The notes under the pieces were generated by a model, which had not been told where the DNA came from, ran no database searches, and saw nothing but the letters and a program-made list of their open reading frames with translations. The translations under genes and the position numbers were made by a program. From positions 496,001 through 560,000 of the forward strand of contig NZ_CP065037.1 of the NCBI RefSeq assembly GCF_019924635.1: 64,000 bases of DNA. Reading direction: 5' to 3'. The stretch is from Leifsonia sp. ZF2019. Its GTDB lineage: Bacteria; Actinomycetota; Actinomycetes; Actinomycetales; Microbacteriaceae. Positions 31,894 to 39,576 of this stretch are shown one piece after another; position 1 is the stretch's first letter; each line of letters starts with the position of its first letter.

Positions 31894-32075
31894 TCGGGTT
31901 CTTCTCCTTCGATGAAGTTGTTCAGTTCGGTGGCTGTGATCCCCAGAAGGGCGCCGCCACCAGCGATCAGGGAGCCGACCATCACGAGGGTCGGCAGGAC
32001 GGCCAGAACGGCCAGGACGACGACGGCACAACCGCCGAGGATGATGAGGATGAGGAACGCGTTCGCCCGGTTCAT
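31890..32075 (-). CDS. 61-aa membrane protein with two helices
   Basis: MNRANAFLILIILGGCAVVV... contains two hydrophobic segments (about 6-26 and 30-48) and an acidic tail (NNFIEGEEPE). First of three consecutive small membrane genes. Function unknown. Confidence 0.6.
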   Translation of the reverse strand: MNRANAFLILIILGGCAVVVLAVLAVLPTLVMVGSLIAGGGALLGITATELNNFIEGEEPE

Positions 32076-32200
32076 GAGCGGCCTCCGAACGCGTAAATAA
32101 CCCACCAAGCGACTGCGATAGCGGCGAGAACGAGGCCGGTGAGCGCGACGACTTTCGGCATCCAGTCGGGTCCAGACGGCTTGTACCCGTTCCTCACCAT
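32072..32200 (-). CDS. 42-aa membrane protein
   Basis: MVRNGYKPSGPDWMPKVVAL followed by one transmembrane helix and YAFGGRS. It sits between two other membrane miniproteins with overlapping codons. Function unknown. Confidence 0.55.
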   Translation of the reverse strand: MVRNGYKPSGPDWMPKVVALTGLVLAAIAVAWWVIYAFGGRS

Positions 32201-32352
32201 GAGGTCACCAGCCAGAGGATCCCGAAGTACGCGGTGCCACCAAGCAGGCCGAGCACGATCGAACCGGCCGCGATCACACCGACCAGAGCACCAACCACGG
32301 CACCGTTCACACGGCCGGGTGCGTAGTCTCTCCGCACATCCGAGGCGCTCAT
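32194..32352 (-). CDS. 52-aa Gly-rich membrane protein
   Basis: MSASDVRRDYAPGRVNGAVV followed by a Gly-rich hydrophobic hairpin, ending WLVTSW. Seven bases overlap the next gene. Function unknown. Confidence 0.55.
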   Translation of the reverse strand: MSASDVRRDYAPGRVNGAVVGALVGVIAAGSIVLGLLGGTAYFGILWLVTSW

Positions 32353-32729
32353 GACGCCTCCCCGAGGATCGAACGGGCCAAGAGGAGGCCATGCTCATGA
32401 CCCGGCTTCGAGGGGAACTCCTCCTCGGACCAGCCGGCGGTTTCAGCGATGTGCAGCAACTCCTTGAGAAGTGCGAGCTGCGCGTCGATGGTGCGATGCA
32501 GAGTCACGATCAGGTCAGCGTCTTCACCCGCAACGCTGATGCCCCAAGCGTCATTGCCCCATCCGCACAGGACTGTCTGACCGTTGGCGCCTTCGAGGTT
32601 AGGACCGTTGTCGGTCCATCCCTGGTCGATCGCCTCGAGGTTCCACCAGTGCCACGGCCCAGGAACGGACGCGGCCTTGAGCCCTTCGAGCTTCTCGATT
32701 GCTGCGGTGATCGTCTCCTGCGCGTTCAT
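32349..32729 (-). CDS. 126-aa phage protein
   Basis: MNAQETITAAIEKLEGLKAA followed by PGPWHWWNLEAIDQGW and DADLIVTLHRTIDAQLALLK. This WxWW plus ADL layout is known from many actinophage and Streptomyces phage proteins of unknown function. Confidence 0.65.
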   Translation of the reverse strand: MNAQETITAAIEKLEGLKAASVPGPWHWWNLEAIDQGWTDNGPNLEGANGQTVLCGWGNDAWGISVAGEDADLIVTLHRTIDAQLALLKELLHIAETAGWSEEEFPSKPGHEHGLLLARSILGEAS

Positions 32730-32902
32730 TCGGGAACCCCTTCAGTGATGACCGTCTCGATTCGAGTGGTCTTGCGGATCGAATAGCCGCGCTCTCGGTA
32801 CCATCCGAGATCGCTCTCGTTCAGAGGGCCGTACGTCACGTATGACCCGTCGGCCCACAGCAGCTCTTGTGTAGTGGTCTTGACCTCCGCCAGGGTGTTC
32901 AC
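32726..32902 (-). CDS. 58-aa phage protein
   Basis: Starts at GTG 32902 with GGAGGT six bases before. Sequence MNTLAEVKTTTQELLWADGS (GTG read as Met) then DLGWYRERGYSIRKTTRIET. A small alpha-beta protein of unknown role. A larger ORF in another frame of this stretch has no start site and is rejected. Confidence 0.6.
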   Translation of the reverse strand: MNTLAEVKTTTQELLWADGSYVTYGPLNESDLGWYRERGYSIRKTTRIETVITEGVPE

Positions 32903-33006
32903 GAGCAGACCTCCATGACTTCGGGTTCCTCCACAGGTTCAGGAGTGACAGGAACAAACGACGACCGCGCAACAGGCGGATGAATCGGAAGAGCATGACG
33001 ACTCAT
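32899..33006 (-). CDS. 35-aa phage peptide
   Basis: MSRHALPIHPPVARSSFVPV TPEPVEEPEVMEVCS, Pro/Val-rich and disordered. ATGA overlap with the gene before, and its end carries the ribosome site of the next gene, so it may serve coupling. Confidence 0.45.
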   Translation of the reverse strand: MSRHALPIHPPVARSSFVPVTPEPVEEPEVMEVCS

Positions 33007-33359
33007 GAGGTCGCCCCCTTCACCGCAGCACGGAGACGAGCAAGCGCATCTTCGCCGCGGGCAGCATCAGCCGCCTTGAGGACGTCCGCCTTGAACCGGC
33101 CCACGCCATAGGTCGTCTCGCGGACGAACCGAGTCGGCCAAACGCCACCGGCGAAGGACTGAGAGAATCCGTGTGGAAGTGCGTAGTTCGGTACGAGCTC
33201 CTCACGTTCGGTCGTCTCGTCCGGGTACGCCTCCCGCAGCCCGAGAGCATCAATGACCTTGTTGAGGAGAGCATCCGTGCGATCGCCTTCCCGGCGGGAC
33301 TCGTCACGGATCTCGAGCAGTCGCTCGTACTCGTCGAGATCGATGCGGATCTTCGCCAC
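33003..33359 (-). CDS. 118-aa phage protein
   Basis: GTG start at 33359. MAKIRIDLDEYERLLEIRDE resembles short helical tags of antitoxin-like phage proteins; a coiled coil is followed by a Tyr/Pro-rich middle and a helical end. Function unknown. Confidence 0.6.
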   Translation of the reverse strand: MAKIRIDLDEYERLLEIRDESRREGDRTDALLNKVIDALGLREAYPDETTEREELVPNYALPHGFSQSFAGGVWPTRFVRETTYGVGRFKADVLKAADAARGEDALARLRAAVKGATS

Positions 33360-33360
33360 G

Positions 33361-33489
33361 TCAGCTCACCGCCTCAGCCTGCTCAGCGAGGCGCTCCCAC
33401 AACTGACCCGGAGTGACCTTGCGAACCATCACCGCGACATCACCGACGAGGACGTTCGCCCACTCGTCCAGAATGATCGGCGCGGTCAC
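33361..33489 (-). CDS. 42-aa phage protein
   Basis: GTG start at 33489 overlaps the ParB-like stop (GTGA). MTAPIILDEWANVLVGDVAV... ends LAEQAEAVS. Function unknown. Confidence 0.5.
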   Translation of the reverse strand: MTAPIILDEWANVLVGDVAVMVRKVTPGQLWERLAEQAEAVS

Positions 33490-34313
33490 GACGCCACCGC
33501 CTTCCCGTCTTTCCACCACGAACCGAGGGAAGCCGTGCCGCGGAGGCCGGCGTTGTAGATGTCGGTGATGGCCGCAGCGACGCACTGGGCGACAGGCTGA
33601 CCCGTTTGCTCGCGCTTGAGCCCCGCACGGTTGAGCACACCCTTAGTTCCGCCCATGGTGACGTTGAGCTTCTTGATGACGCGCTCCGGGTCGACGCGAC
33701 CCTCATAGCGGGACCAGAACAGGGCGACGCCCTCGATGATGCTGGATTCGAACCCGCGATCTCCGAATGCTTCCCGGATGATCCAGAGGGTCTTCGCGAG
33801 CCCCTGAGGGCCGAACTTGGCGTAGGTGCTTGTGAGGGCGCCGACTGCACGGATCGAACCCGGGACCACGTTGCGTGTCACCTTGAGGCCGAGTGACATG
33901 ACGATACGGTCGATGTCTGACGGGATCGGGTCCTTGGCAGTGACGCCGGCCTTGAACTTTGCGAATGAGTCAACGGTGAGGACGTCGTTGAACTCGAGGA
34001 ACTTCTTCGCTTCCTGCGCTTCGGTGAGGCCATGCCAGCACCACGCTTCGATGCAGACGTCTTCCCACCCGTCCCCGAGGAATTCGCGGAGAGCTGCGAG
34101 GCGGTGCTGCCCGTCGATGACGTAGTACAACCCGTCGCGGGCCGAGACTGTGAGCGTGCCGAGCTTGTCGAGGTTGAGGTTGTTGAGGATGTACTTCACG
34201 CGGGAGCTGTTGAGCTCACGCTGGGCGGTGGGGGAGACGCGGAGGTCTCCGAGCTTGATCGTCTTGAGTCGGTCGGTTCTCGTGACCTTTGCGACGTCGG
34301 CGGGCGTAACCAT
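33486..34313 (-). CDS. ParB/Srx-fold protein (DUF6551-like)
   Basis: A 275-residue protein. Residues about 12-75 show the ParB/sulfiredoxin fold: LRVSPTAQRELNSSRVKYIL, then YYVIDGQHRLAALREFLGD with the signature DGQHR loop. Such phage proteins bind NTP/DNA or act as nucleases in the early region. The ATG overlaps the previous stop (TAATG). Pairing with the next ParB-like gene suggests a joint role in replication or partition. Confidence 0.75.
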   Translation of the reverse strand: MVTPADVAKVTRTDRLKTIKLGDLRVSPTAQRELNSSRVKYILNNLNLDKLGTLTVSARDGLYYVIDGQHRLAALREFLGDGWEDVCIEAWCWHGLTEAQEAKKFLEFNDVLTVDSFAKFKAGVTAKDPIPSDIDRIVMSLGLKVTRNVVPGSIRAVGALTSTYAKFGPQGLAKTLWIIREAFGDRGFESSIIEGVALFWSRYEGRVDPERVIKKLNVTMGGTKGVLNRAGLKREQTGQPVAQCVAAAITDIYNAGLRGTASLGSWWKDGKAVAS

Positions 34314-35203
34314 TACTTGATCTCCTTGAGTTCGGTTTGCATCTTTCGAATCGCCCGGAGGGGTTCCGCGAGTCGTTGCAGCCACTCGCTGGCCTGCTCC
34401 GGGGTGACGTCCTCGTAACTGACAAGTTCGAGGGACGATTGGGAAACTTCGATCGTCATGACGATCTGCTCGAGAACCTCGAGCGGATTCACGCGCCGAG
34501 TGCGACCGACGATCTTGTCGGCGGGGAAGGTGATGGCACGTTTCCTCGCGCTCTCGCGGATGCCCTTTTCGCTCATGCCGACCTCGCGAGCGATCTGATG
34601 CGAGGTGAGGCCCTGGGCGGCCATCTCCGCGATGTACTCCCACTTGCTGTCCTGCTGCTCGCGGTAGCTGGTGATCTCGCTCACCTTCGCCACGACGTTT
34701 GCCCGTGAAAGGTTCCCTTCGGCTTTCGCGGTCGCGATAACCTCTTCGAATTCGTCCTCTGTCACGGTGTCGGACATCTTGAATGCGTCAGTTCGCTCCG
34801 GCTGCGAGCCGAAGAACTGACGAGGGCGAGCGAGGTTATCGCCACGCGATACCCTGGGATCGTTGAGGTTGCCGCCGATGTCTCCAGTTCGCGCGATCTG
34901 GCCGGCAGCCTGCCCCTCGCGAATGGCAACTCCGAGCGCGCGCTCGGAACGGCGCACCATCTCGACGGCGTCAAGCTGGATGTCTTCGGAAAGCTTCTTC
35001 TGCTTGGCAGCCTCCGCCACCGTGGCGACGAACGCCTTGAACTGCGCGACATCCTGCGCCGGTGCAGTCGACTCCTTCGCGCGGACAAGCCACTGACGGG
35101 CCTGATCAAGCATCGACGTGACAGCCACCTCCCGCGCCGCCGAATCGAGCGAGTCGAGCATGGCTACATCCGTGCCGACTGCGGTATCCTGTTGGTCAGA
35201 CAA
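34313..35203 (-). CDS. DNA-binding ParB-like protein
   Basis: A 296-residue protein with TTG start (35203) behind GGAGAT. The N-terminal half is helical with RRSERALGVAIREGQAAGQI, seen in phage/ICE ParB-like proteins; a helix-turn-helix lies at about 200-222 (GLTSHQIAREVGMSEKGIRE), and the C-terminus is helical. It is the first gene of the long early operon after the excisionase. A role in replication or segregation is inferred. Confidence 0.7.
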   Translation of the reverse strand: MSDQQDTAVGTDVAMLDSLDSAAREVAVTSMLDQARQWLVRAKESTAPAQDVAQFKAFVATVAEAAKQKKLSEDIQLDAVEMVRRSERALGVAIREGQAAGQIARTGDIGGNLNDPRVSRGDNLARPRQFFGSQPERTDAFKMSDTVTEDEFEEVIATAKAEGNLSRANVVAKVSEITSYREQQDSKWEYIAEMAAQGLTSHQIAREVGMSEKGIRESARKRAITFPADKIVGRTRRVNPLEVLEQIVMTIEVSQSSLELVSYEDVTPEQASEWLQRLAEPLRAIRKMQTELKEIK

Positions 35204-35226
35204 AGGTTTGATCTCCTTAGTTCTTT

Positions 35227-35258
35227 GAATCGCTCCCGGTTGCAGCTGGGGGCGATTC
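35227..35258. other. Stem-loop before the early operon
   Basis: GAATCGC and GCGATTC form a perfect 7-bp stem with an extra CCC/GGG pairing inside, between the excisionase stop and the ParB-like start. No U-run follows on either strand, so it may be a processing or antitermination structure rather than a terminator. Confidence 0.45.
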
Positions 35259-35263
35259 GTTCG

Positions 35264-35482
35264 TTAGGCGTCGGGCAGGTTGTCGCGGTAGTCGAGGAGT
35301 GCGGCGCCGGTGATGATGTACTTCCCGCGGGAGGTTGCTCTCTTGGCGGCGAGGCGCCCGTTGCGGATCTCGGCGTAGACCTTCTGCTGCTCGAATCTCA
35401 GCCAGGCCGCCGACTCCTGGACGGTGTAGTTCCCGTCCTTCGTGACGACCGGCGGAGGCGCCGGGTCTGTGGTGGTGGTCAT
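35264..35482 (-). CDS. Excisionase-type helix-turn-helix protein
   Basis: A 72-residue protein: a Thr/Pro-rich lead then YTVQESAAWLRFEQQKVYAE and a wing GRLAAKRATSRGKYIITGAA, the pattern of MerR-like excisionase DNA-binding domains. It is right after the Cro-like gene and near the integrase, so it probably controls excision direction. Confidence 0.75.
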   Translation of the reverse strand: MTTTTDPAPPPVVTKDGNYTVQESAAWLRFEQQKVYAEIRNGRLAAKRATSRGKYIITGAALLDYRDNLPDA

Positions 35483-35691
35483 TGGGCTCCTTCGAGTAGG
35501 TCGGCCGCCTCGAAACACAGAAAGCCGCCGACCTCACGGAGCACGGAAACCGGGAACGGCCTCTCACCCGAGAGGTACGTTGCAAGGTCCGCGACCGTGA
35601 CGTCGGCGGCTTGTGCGACACTTTCCTTGGTCGCACCGTTGTCTGCGATCCTCTCGCTGAGGATCGTTCCGAGGCTAGTTCTTCTTGACAC
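35479..35691 (-). CDS. Cro-like helix-turn-helix protein
   Basis: A 70-residue protein from GTG 35691. Residues 8-50 hold the XRE helix-turn-helix (ILSERIADNGATKESVAQAA then TVADLATYLSGERPF). It is divergent from the repressor and first in the leftward early operon, the classic place for Cro. No Shine-Dalgarno is visible, so the mRNA may be leaderless. Confidence 0.75.
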   Translation of the reverse strand: MSRRTSLGTILSERIADNGATKESVAQAADVTVADLATYLSGERPFPVSVLREVGGFLCFEAADLLEGAQ

Positions 35692-35703
35692 ACATCAAAC
35701 TTA

Positions 35704-35728
35704 GCTTGAACGGGATCAATGTTCAAGC
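35704..35728. promoter_or_regulatory. Repressor operator overlapping the early promoter
   Basis: GCTTGAAC and GTTCAAGC form a perfect 8-bp inverted repeat around nine bases. On the leftward strand TTGAAC of one arm is a fair -35, followed after 17 bases by TAAGTT as a poor -10 just before the Cro-like start. Repressor bound here would block the early operon. Confidence 0.7.
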
Positions 35729-35770
35729 GTTTCGAATGATTTTCTTTGTTCTACGTCGATATTTTCTAGT

Positions 35771-35776
35771 TACACT
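35771..35776 (+). promoter_or_regulatory. Repressor promoter -10 (leaderless)
   Basis: TACACT ends seven bases before the GTG at 35783 and no Shine-Dalgarno is present, so the repressor mRNA probably starts at its first codon. The -35 is weak (TTGTTC near 35746-35751). Confidence 0.5.
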
Positions 35777-35782
35777 GATGTA

Positions 35783-36196
35783 GTGCCTGACGACCGCTCT
35801 ACCTCGAAGCCCATCGATCGCGCCCTAGCCGACGTCCTCGTCGCCGCCTACAAAGGCCGGCGCCTCAACCAAGCCGCACTGGTCGAAAAGACCGGGATCA
35901 AACCGGCCACGATGCAGAGGCTCATGGCGGGGAAGGCGCAGTTCGACGTCGACCAACTGTTCGCGATCGCTGACGCCATCGGCACGCGCACGGCGGCCGA
36001 CTACCTACGCGAGGCCGAAGCGAATGTCGACGAGGCATCCATGTCGCAGGCACCCTCTAATGTCACGGACATCACCAGCAAGGGCGACAAGGAGTTCGTA
36101 TGGCAGGGGGAAGAGAACGCTTACGAGGAGTGGGACGCAGTAGCGAAATCGCAAGACTCGACAATCGAGATCGACCCCGACGTCCACACTCCGTAA
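35783..36196 (+). CDS. Immunity repressor (XRE helix-turn-helix)
   Basis: A 137-residue protein, GTG start. The DNA-binding domain is near residues 10-70 (VLVAAYKGRRLNQAALVEKT, then IKPATMQRLMAGKAQFDVDQ). The C-terminal part is acidic and lacks a LexA-type protease, consistent with removal by the partner metallopeptidase encoded next. It should keep lysogeny by binding the operator at 35704-35728. Confidence 0.8.
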   Translation: MPDDRSTSKPIDRALADVLVAAYKGRRLNQAALVEKTGIKPATMQRLMAGKAQFDVDQLFAIADAIGTRTAADYLREAEANVDEASMSQAPSNVTDITSKGDKEFVWQGEENAYEEWDAVAKSQDSTIEIDPDVHTP

Positions 36197-36558
36197 CCTA
36201 CGATCCGGAGCAACACGCTGCTGACCTCGGGCTCCGCATCGAACCACGAGCGCTGCGCACAGACATCGCTCTACTTGTCCCTGACGCCCGGCTCATACTC
36301 GTGCGACCGCGGCTTTCCCAGACGGTGCGCCGATGCGTGATCGCGCATGAAGTTCAGCATTACCTTGCTGGCGATCGACGTATCCCCACGATTCACGGCA
36401 CTCTCAAACAGGAGAGCCGGGCGAACCGTGCGGCGGCGCGGCGCCTCATTGACCCAAACGCGCTGTTCCAGTTGCAGCAGGAAACAGAAGACCCCGGCGT
36501 TTGGGCTTTCGAGCTCCAAGTCACCGGGGACATTCTGATGGCCTACCTGACGGCCTAA
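36100..36558 (+). CDS. ImmA/IrrE-type metallopeptidase
   Basis: A 152-residue protein with HEVQH (His83, Glu84, His87) and a downstream Glu105 as third zinc ligand, as in ImmA, which cleaves the ImmR repressor on induction. The ATG at 36100 has a strong AAGGAG five bases ahead and lies inside the repressor gene, so the two overlap by 97 bases in different frames. A shorter start is possible but lacks such a site. Confidence 0.8.
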   Translation: MAGGRERLRGVGRSSEIARLDNRDRPRRPHSVTYDPEQHAADLGLRIEPRALRTDIALLVPDARLILVRPRLSQTVRRCVIAHEVQHYLAGDRRIPTIHGTLKQESRANRAAARRLIDPNALFQLQQETEDPGVWAFELQVTGDILMAYLTA

Positions 36559-37901
36559 GACACCTCGCGTATGCCGCCGTCGCGGTTCTGGATCTCGATG
36601 CGGCGGGCGGCGAACATCTCGGGCAGCGATGTGACAGCCGCGGTGTGGCGTGCTGTGATCGCCTTTGTCTTGTAGTCCTCCGTCATCAGCCAGGACGAAT
36701 GCCCGACGATATCCTTGATCAACTCCACGGGGACACCAGCCAACAGTAGGAGATCCACGGTCGTGTGGCGGGCGTCGTGAAGACGAACCTGTGGAACGCC
36801 GGCGCGCTCCAAGAGGTCATGCCACATCCGGTTGCACTCGCGTGGGTCTATCGGTGCCCCCTTATCGGTGTGCCACACCAGATTGTGGGGGTTTTCATCA
36901 GCTCGGGTTCGTTCGATGTGGTTGAGTATCTGCGACTGCAGTGGTTCTACGAGTGGGATGACGCGCCAGCCAGAGCGGGTCTTGGGTCGCGCCAGCCAAA
37001 GTCCGCCGACGAGGTTCTCGGCCTCATGGTTTGCGGGGATGTTGATGTGCCGGCGGGGGCAGTCTGTGCCACGCTTACGGCCGCATGCACCGACAGTCTT
37101 GCCCTCTTCGTCAACCGTGGGGCTACCGACACATCCGTGTTCCCAGGTGAAGCGCTGGAGCTGCCAGGAGAAGTTGAGCGCGCGCACACGACGGTCTCCC
37201 TGCACAAGTTCGAGAATCCGATCTGGTTGCAGTCCCAGCAGCTCGCCTTCACGCGCTCCGGTCAGAATGAACGCTGCCCAGAGCGATGCGTATGGTTCGA
37301 TCTGTTGTTCGTCGTCGTCGGTGCGGAGGGCGAAGTCGAGGAGTTTCAATCCTTCGTCCAGGGTGAGCGCTCGAAGTCGCTTTGCTGCCTTCTGTGGGGC
37401 GTCAACCAGGGTGGCAACGTTGCGGGTAACTCGTCCTTCCCGGACGGCGTACTTGAGCGCGACAGCGAGGATGCGGTGCGCCTGTAGGGCCGTTGTGGAG
37501 GACAGACCTGCGTTCAGCATGGCATCGTGCACGTCTCGCACGTCCTGTGTGGTGAGCTTGTCCAGCTTCCGGGCACCAATGACGGGAAGTATCTTCGTGT
37601 CGATGAGGTACCGGTAATTTCGCGCAGTGCGGGGCCTAAGCTTCTTTGCCGCAATGCCGCGAAACCATGTGTCCAGCCACGCTTCGACTGTGAGCACTTT
37701 TGTCTCGAGGTCGCCAGCGTGCTCGAGGTCCTTCTGGGCTGCTCGCATCAGCTTGATCAGCTTCTGCTTATCCTTAGCCCGGATCCGCTTTCGACGTCGC
37801 TTGCCATCCCGCGGCGGCAACTCGATGGATGCTTCCCAGTACTTGAGTGGTCCCTCTTTGGGGACGCGGGAGAGTCCGCCTTCACCCTTGCCGCGTGCCA
37901 T
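36555..37901 (-). CDS. int: Tyrosine-type integrase
   Basis: A 448-residue tyrosine recombinase. The N-terminal arm-binding AP2-like domain covers about 1-65, the core-binding domain about 70-165, and the catalytic domain holds Arg217 (TGAREGE), His375 and Arg378 (HDARHT), His401 (GHSS) and Tyr410. Three cysteines plus His between 257 and 285 form a zinc-like insert typical of actinophage integrases. It lies next to attR and converges with the ImmA-like gene. Confidence 0.92.
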   Translation of the reverse strand: MARGKGEGGLSRVPKEGPLKYWEASIELPPRDGKRRRKRIRAKDKQKLIKLMRAAQKDLEHAGDLETKVLTVEAWLDTWFRGIAAKKLRPRTARNYRYLIDTKILPVIGARKLDKLTTQDVRDVHDAMLNAGLSSTTALQAHRILAVALKYAVREGRVTRNVATLVDAPQKAAKRLRALTLDEGLKLLDFALRTDDDEQQIEPYASLWAAFILTGAREGELLGLQPDRILELVQGDRRVRALNFSWQLQRFTWEHGCVGSPTVDEEGKTVGACGRKRGTDCPRRHINIPANHEAENLVGGLWLARPKTRSGWRVIPLVEPLQSQILNHIERTRADENPHNLVWHTDKGAPIDPRECNRMWHDLLERAGVPQVRLHDARHTTVDLLLLAGVPVELIKDIVGHSSWLMTEDYKTKAITARHTAAVTSLPEMFAARRIEIQNRDGGIREVS

Positions 37902-38225
37902 GGTTGTTCCTTTCGATCAGAGATGCCCTGGGGCGCCGTTGCCCCCGGCAGTCTTCTGTCGTGGGCGCTCCACCGGCCGTCGCTTAGGACTCCGGTGTGC
38001 TGCGTTCTTCTCCGGAACGGGGAAGTATGCTTCCTCATGCGACCTGCTCCAATCAGGTTGCGCGGAGGCTCCGAGTTACTGTCCAAGGCGACTCGGGGCC
38101 TCCACTTGTTGGTGTGGACAATCGGTGTGGACATTGGGGGATGAAGGATCATTACTCAATATCAACCGATATCTACACTTTATGGAAGCCCATCAAGAAA
38201 AGCAAGCCAGACATCAAGATTCCCA
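37902..38225. other. Integrase upstream region / phage attachment arm
   Basis: No convincing gene. The stretch becomes AT-richer toward the attachment site and holds a 10-bp direct repeat GGTGTGGACA at 38111-38120 and 38124-38133, a candidate pair of integrase arm sites, plus a partial dyad around ATATC/GATAT near 38160-38173. Confidence 0.5.
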
Positions 38226-38273
38226 CTGACTACGGATCAGAAGGTTGGGGGTTCGAATCCCTCGTGGCGCACA
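38226..38273 (+). other. attR: 3' half of tRNA-Arg(ACG)
   Basis: The sequence reproduces a tRNA-Arg 3' half: CTACGGA anticodon loop (ACG), 3' anticodon stem TCAGA, T arm GGGGG TTCGAAT CCCTC, acceptor strand GTGGCGC, discriminator A and CA. The matching 5' half is missing upstream, so this is the fragment left by integration; the restored tRNA should be at attL, left of the window. The IS element begins at the next base. Confidence 0.8.
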
Positions 38274-38274
38274 G
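38260..38274. repeat. 15-bp target duplication, IS copy 1, left
   Basis: CCTCGTGGCGCACAG, repeated exactly at 39577-39591 on the other side of the element. It covers the last T-arm and acceptor bases of the tRNA fragment. Confidence 0.9.
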
Positions 38275-39576
38275 TGTCTTGAGTCGCGACATAGGTCTCA
38301 CCTGAGTCGCGTCTTAGGTCTCACGTGAAGAAGCCCTCGGCCATCGGCCGGGGGTTTTCTCGTTGTTGCGCCAGTAGCTGCGGGTGGGGTCGATGGTGTG
38401 GGTGGAGAGGATTTCGCCGGTGTTCAGGGCGATGACGGTGACGGTGGTGTCGTCGGCGAGGGCGAGGATGCGGGTTCCGCGGTGGTGGTAGCCGATGCCG
38501 AGGTGGTGCATTCGGCCGGCGCGGCGGAGGCTGACTTTGCCGCCTGTTCCGACGAGGTCGTAGCGGATGCGGTAGTGGCCGGGGGTGCGGGCCTGGGCGG
38601 GGAGCGCTTTCGGGGTGGCGCGGAATGCTTGCCCGGGTGTCTGCCGGTTCAGGGCGCGGTGGGGGCGGTGCTCGTTGTAGTGCTCCCGGAACGCGTCGAG
38701 CTGAGTCTGGAGCTCGGTCAGGGTGTCGGCGGCGGGCCGTGCGGTGAGCCAGCGTTTGAGGGTTTGGTGGAAGCGTTCGATCTTGCCTTGAGTTTGCGGG
38801 TGGCTGGGTGAGCCGTTCTTCTGGGTGACGCCGAGCAGGGGGAGCAGGTATTCGAAGGCGTTGCGGCCGCCGCCGAACCGGGCGGTGTAGACCCTGCCGT
38901 TATCGGTCAGGGTGGAGGCAGGGATGCCGTGCCGTTCGGTCGCGGTCAGGAAGCTGGTGACCACGTCGTCGCCGGTGACCGGGCGGTGTGCGGTGCAGGA
39001 GAGCAGGTAGCGGGAGTGGTCGTCCAGCCAGTTCAGGATCTCGATATCGGTGCCATCGGCCAGGCGCCAGTGGGTGAAGTCGGACTGCCAGGTCTCGTTC
39101 GGTTGCGCGGCCTGAAACCGGAGGTAGGAGGAGCGGGGCCGTTTCCGGGGTTCCGGGGTGATGAGCCCGGCGGTGTGGAGGGTCCGGCGGATCGTCGAGG
39201 TCGACGGAGCCTGCAGGTTCTCCTGTTCGAGGTGCCAGGCGATGGTGACCGGGCCGGCATCCAACCCGTTCCCGATCAGCTCAGCTCGCAATTGCAGGAT
39301 CCGTTCCCGGACTTCGTCCGCGGTTCGCTGCGGGCTGGTGTGCGGGGCTCGGGAGCGCGGTTCGACCGCGTCCAGGCCGCCGTCTCGGTAGCGTGCGAGC
39401 AGCCGATGCAGGTGCCGGCGGGAGAACCCGTACTCGGCAGCTGCCGCCGTCACGGTGAGCTGTTTGGACACGATCTTCATCACGGCGACCCGAGCCTTCG
39501 ACATGCCACCGACTGTGACGCATGTCCCGACTCACCAGGGACCTATCAACTGAGACCTATGTCGTGAACCCAGACA
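38275..39576 (-). mobile_element. IS481-type insertion sequence, copy 1
   Basis: A 1302-bp element with TGT...ACA ends; its terminal inverted repeats begin TGTCTTGAGTCGCGACATAG and TGTCTGGGTTCACGACATAG. Near one end a 23-bp motif is repeated in tandem (38280-38302, 38303-38325), probably transposase-binding sites. It is flanked by a 15-bp duplication and appears identical to copy 2 in inverse orientation. Confidence 0.93.
38314..39504 (-). CDS. IS481-type DDE transposase, copy 1
   Basis: A 396-residue transposase: two helix-turn-helix regions (about 15-45 and 60-115) and an RNase-H-like catalytic core with Asp142 (WQSDFTHW), Asp201 (LTDNGRVYT) and Glu243 (GKIERFHQTLKRW). The gap between the last two acids is longer than usual because of a GGGRNAFEYL insertion. 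The gene is intact. Confidence 0.93.
   Translation of the reverse strand: MSKARVAVMKIVSKQLTVTAAAAEYGFSRRHLHRLLARYRDGGLDAVEPRSRAPHTSPQRTADEVRERILQLRAELIGNGLDAGPVTIAWHLEQENLQAPSTSTIRRTLHTAGLITPEPRKRPRSSYLRFQAAQPNETWQSDFTHWRLADGTDIEILNWLDDHSRYLLSCTAHRPVTGDDVVTSFLTATERHGIPASTLTDNGRVYTARFGGGRNAFEYLLPLLGVTQKNGSPSHPQTQGKIERFHQTLKRWLTARPAADTLTELQTQLDAFREHYNEHRPHRALNRQTPGQAFRATPKALPAQARTPGHYRIRYDLVGTGGKVSLRRAGRMHHLGIGYHHRGTRILALADDTTVTVIALNTGEILSTHTIDPTRSYWRNNEKTPGRWPRASSRET

Noticed and set aside
37757..38152. 131-aa leftward ORF upstream of the integrase
   Set aside because: Overlaps the integrase start in another frame, no ribosome site and no recognisable feature.
38226..38273. Complete tRNA gene
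   Set aside because: Only the 3' half is present; no D arm or 5' acceptor strand is found upstream.
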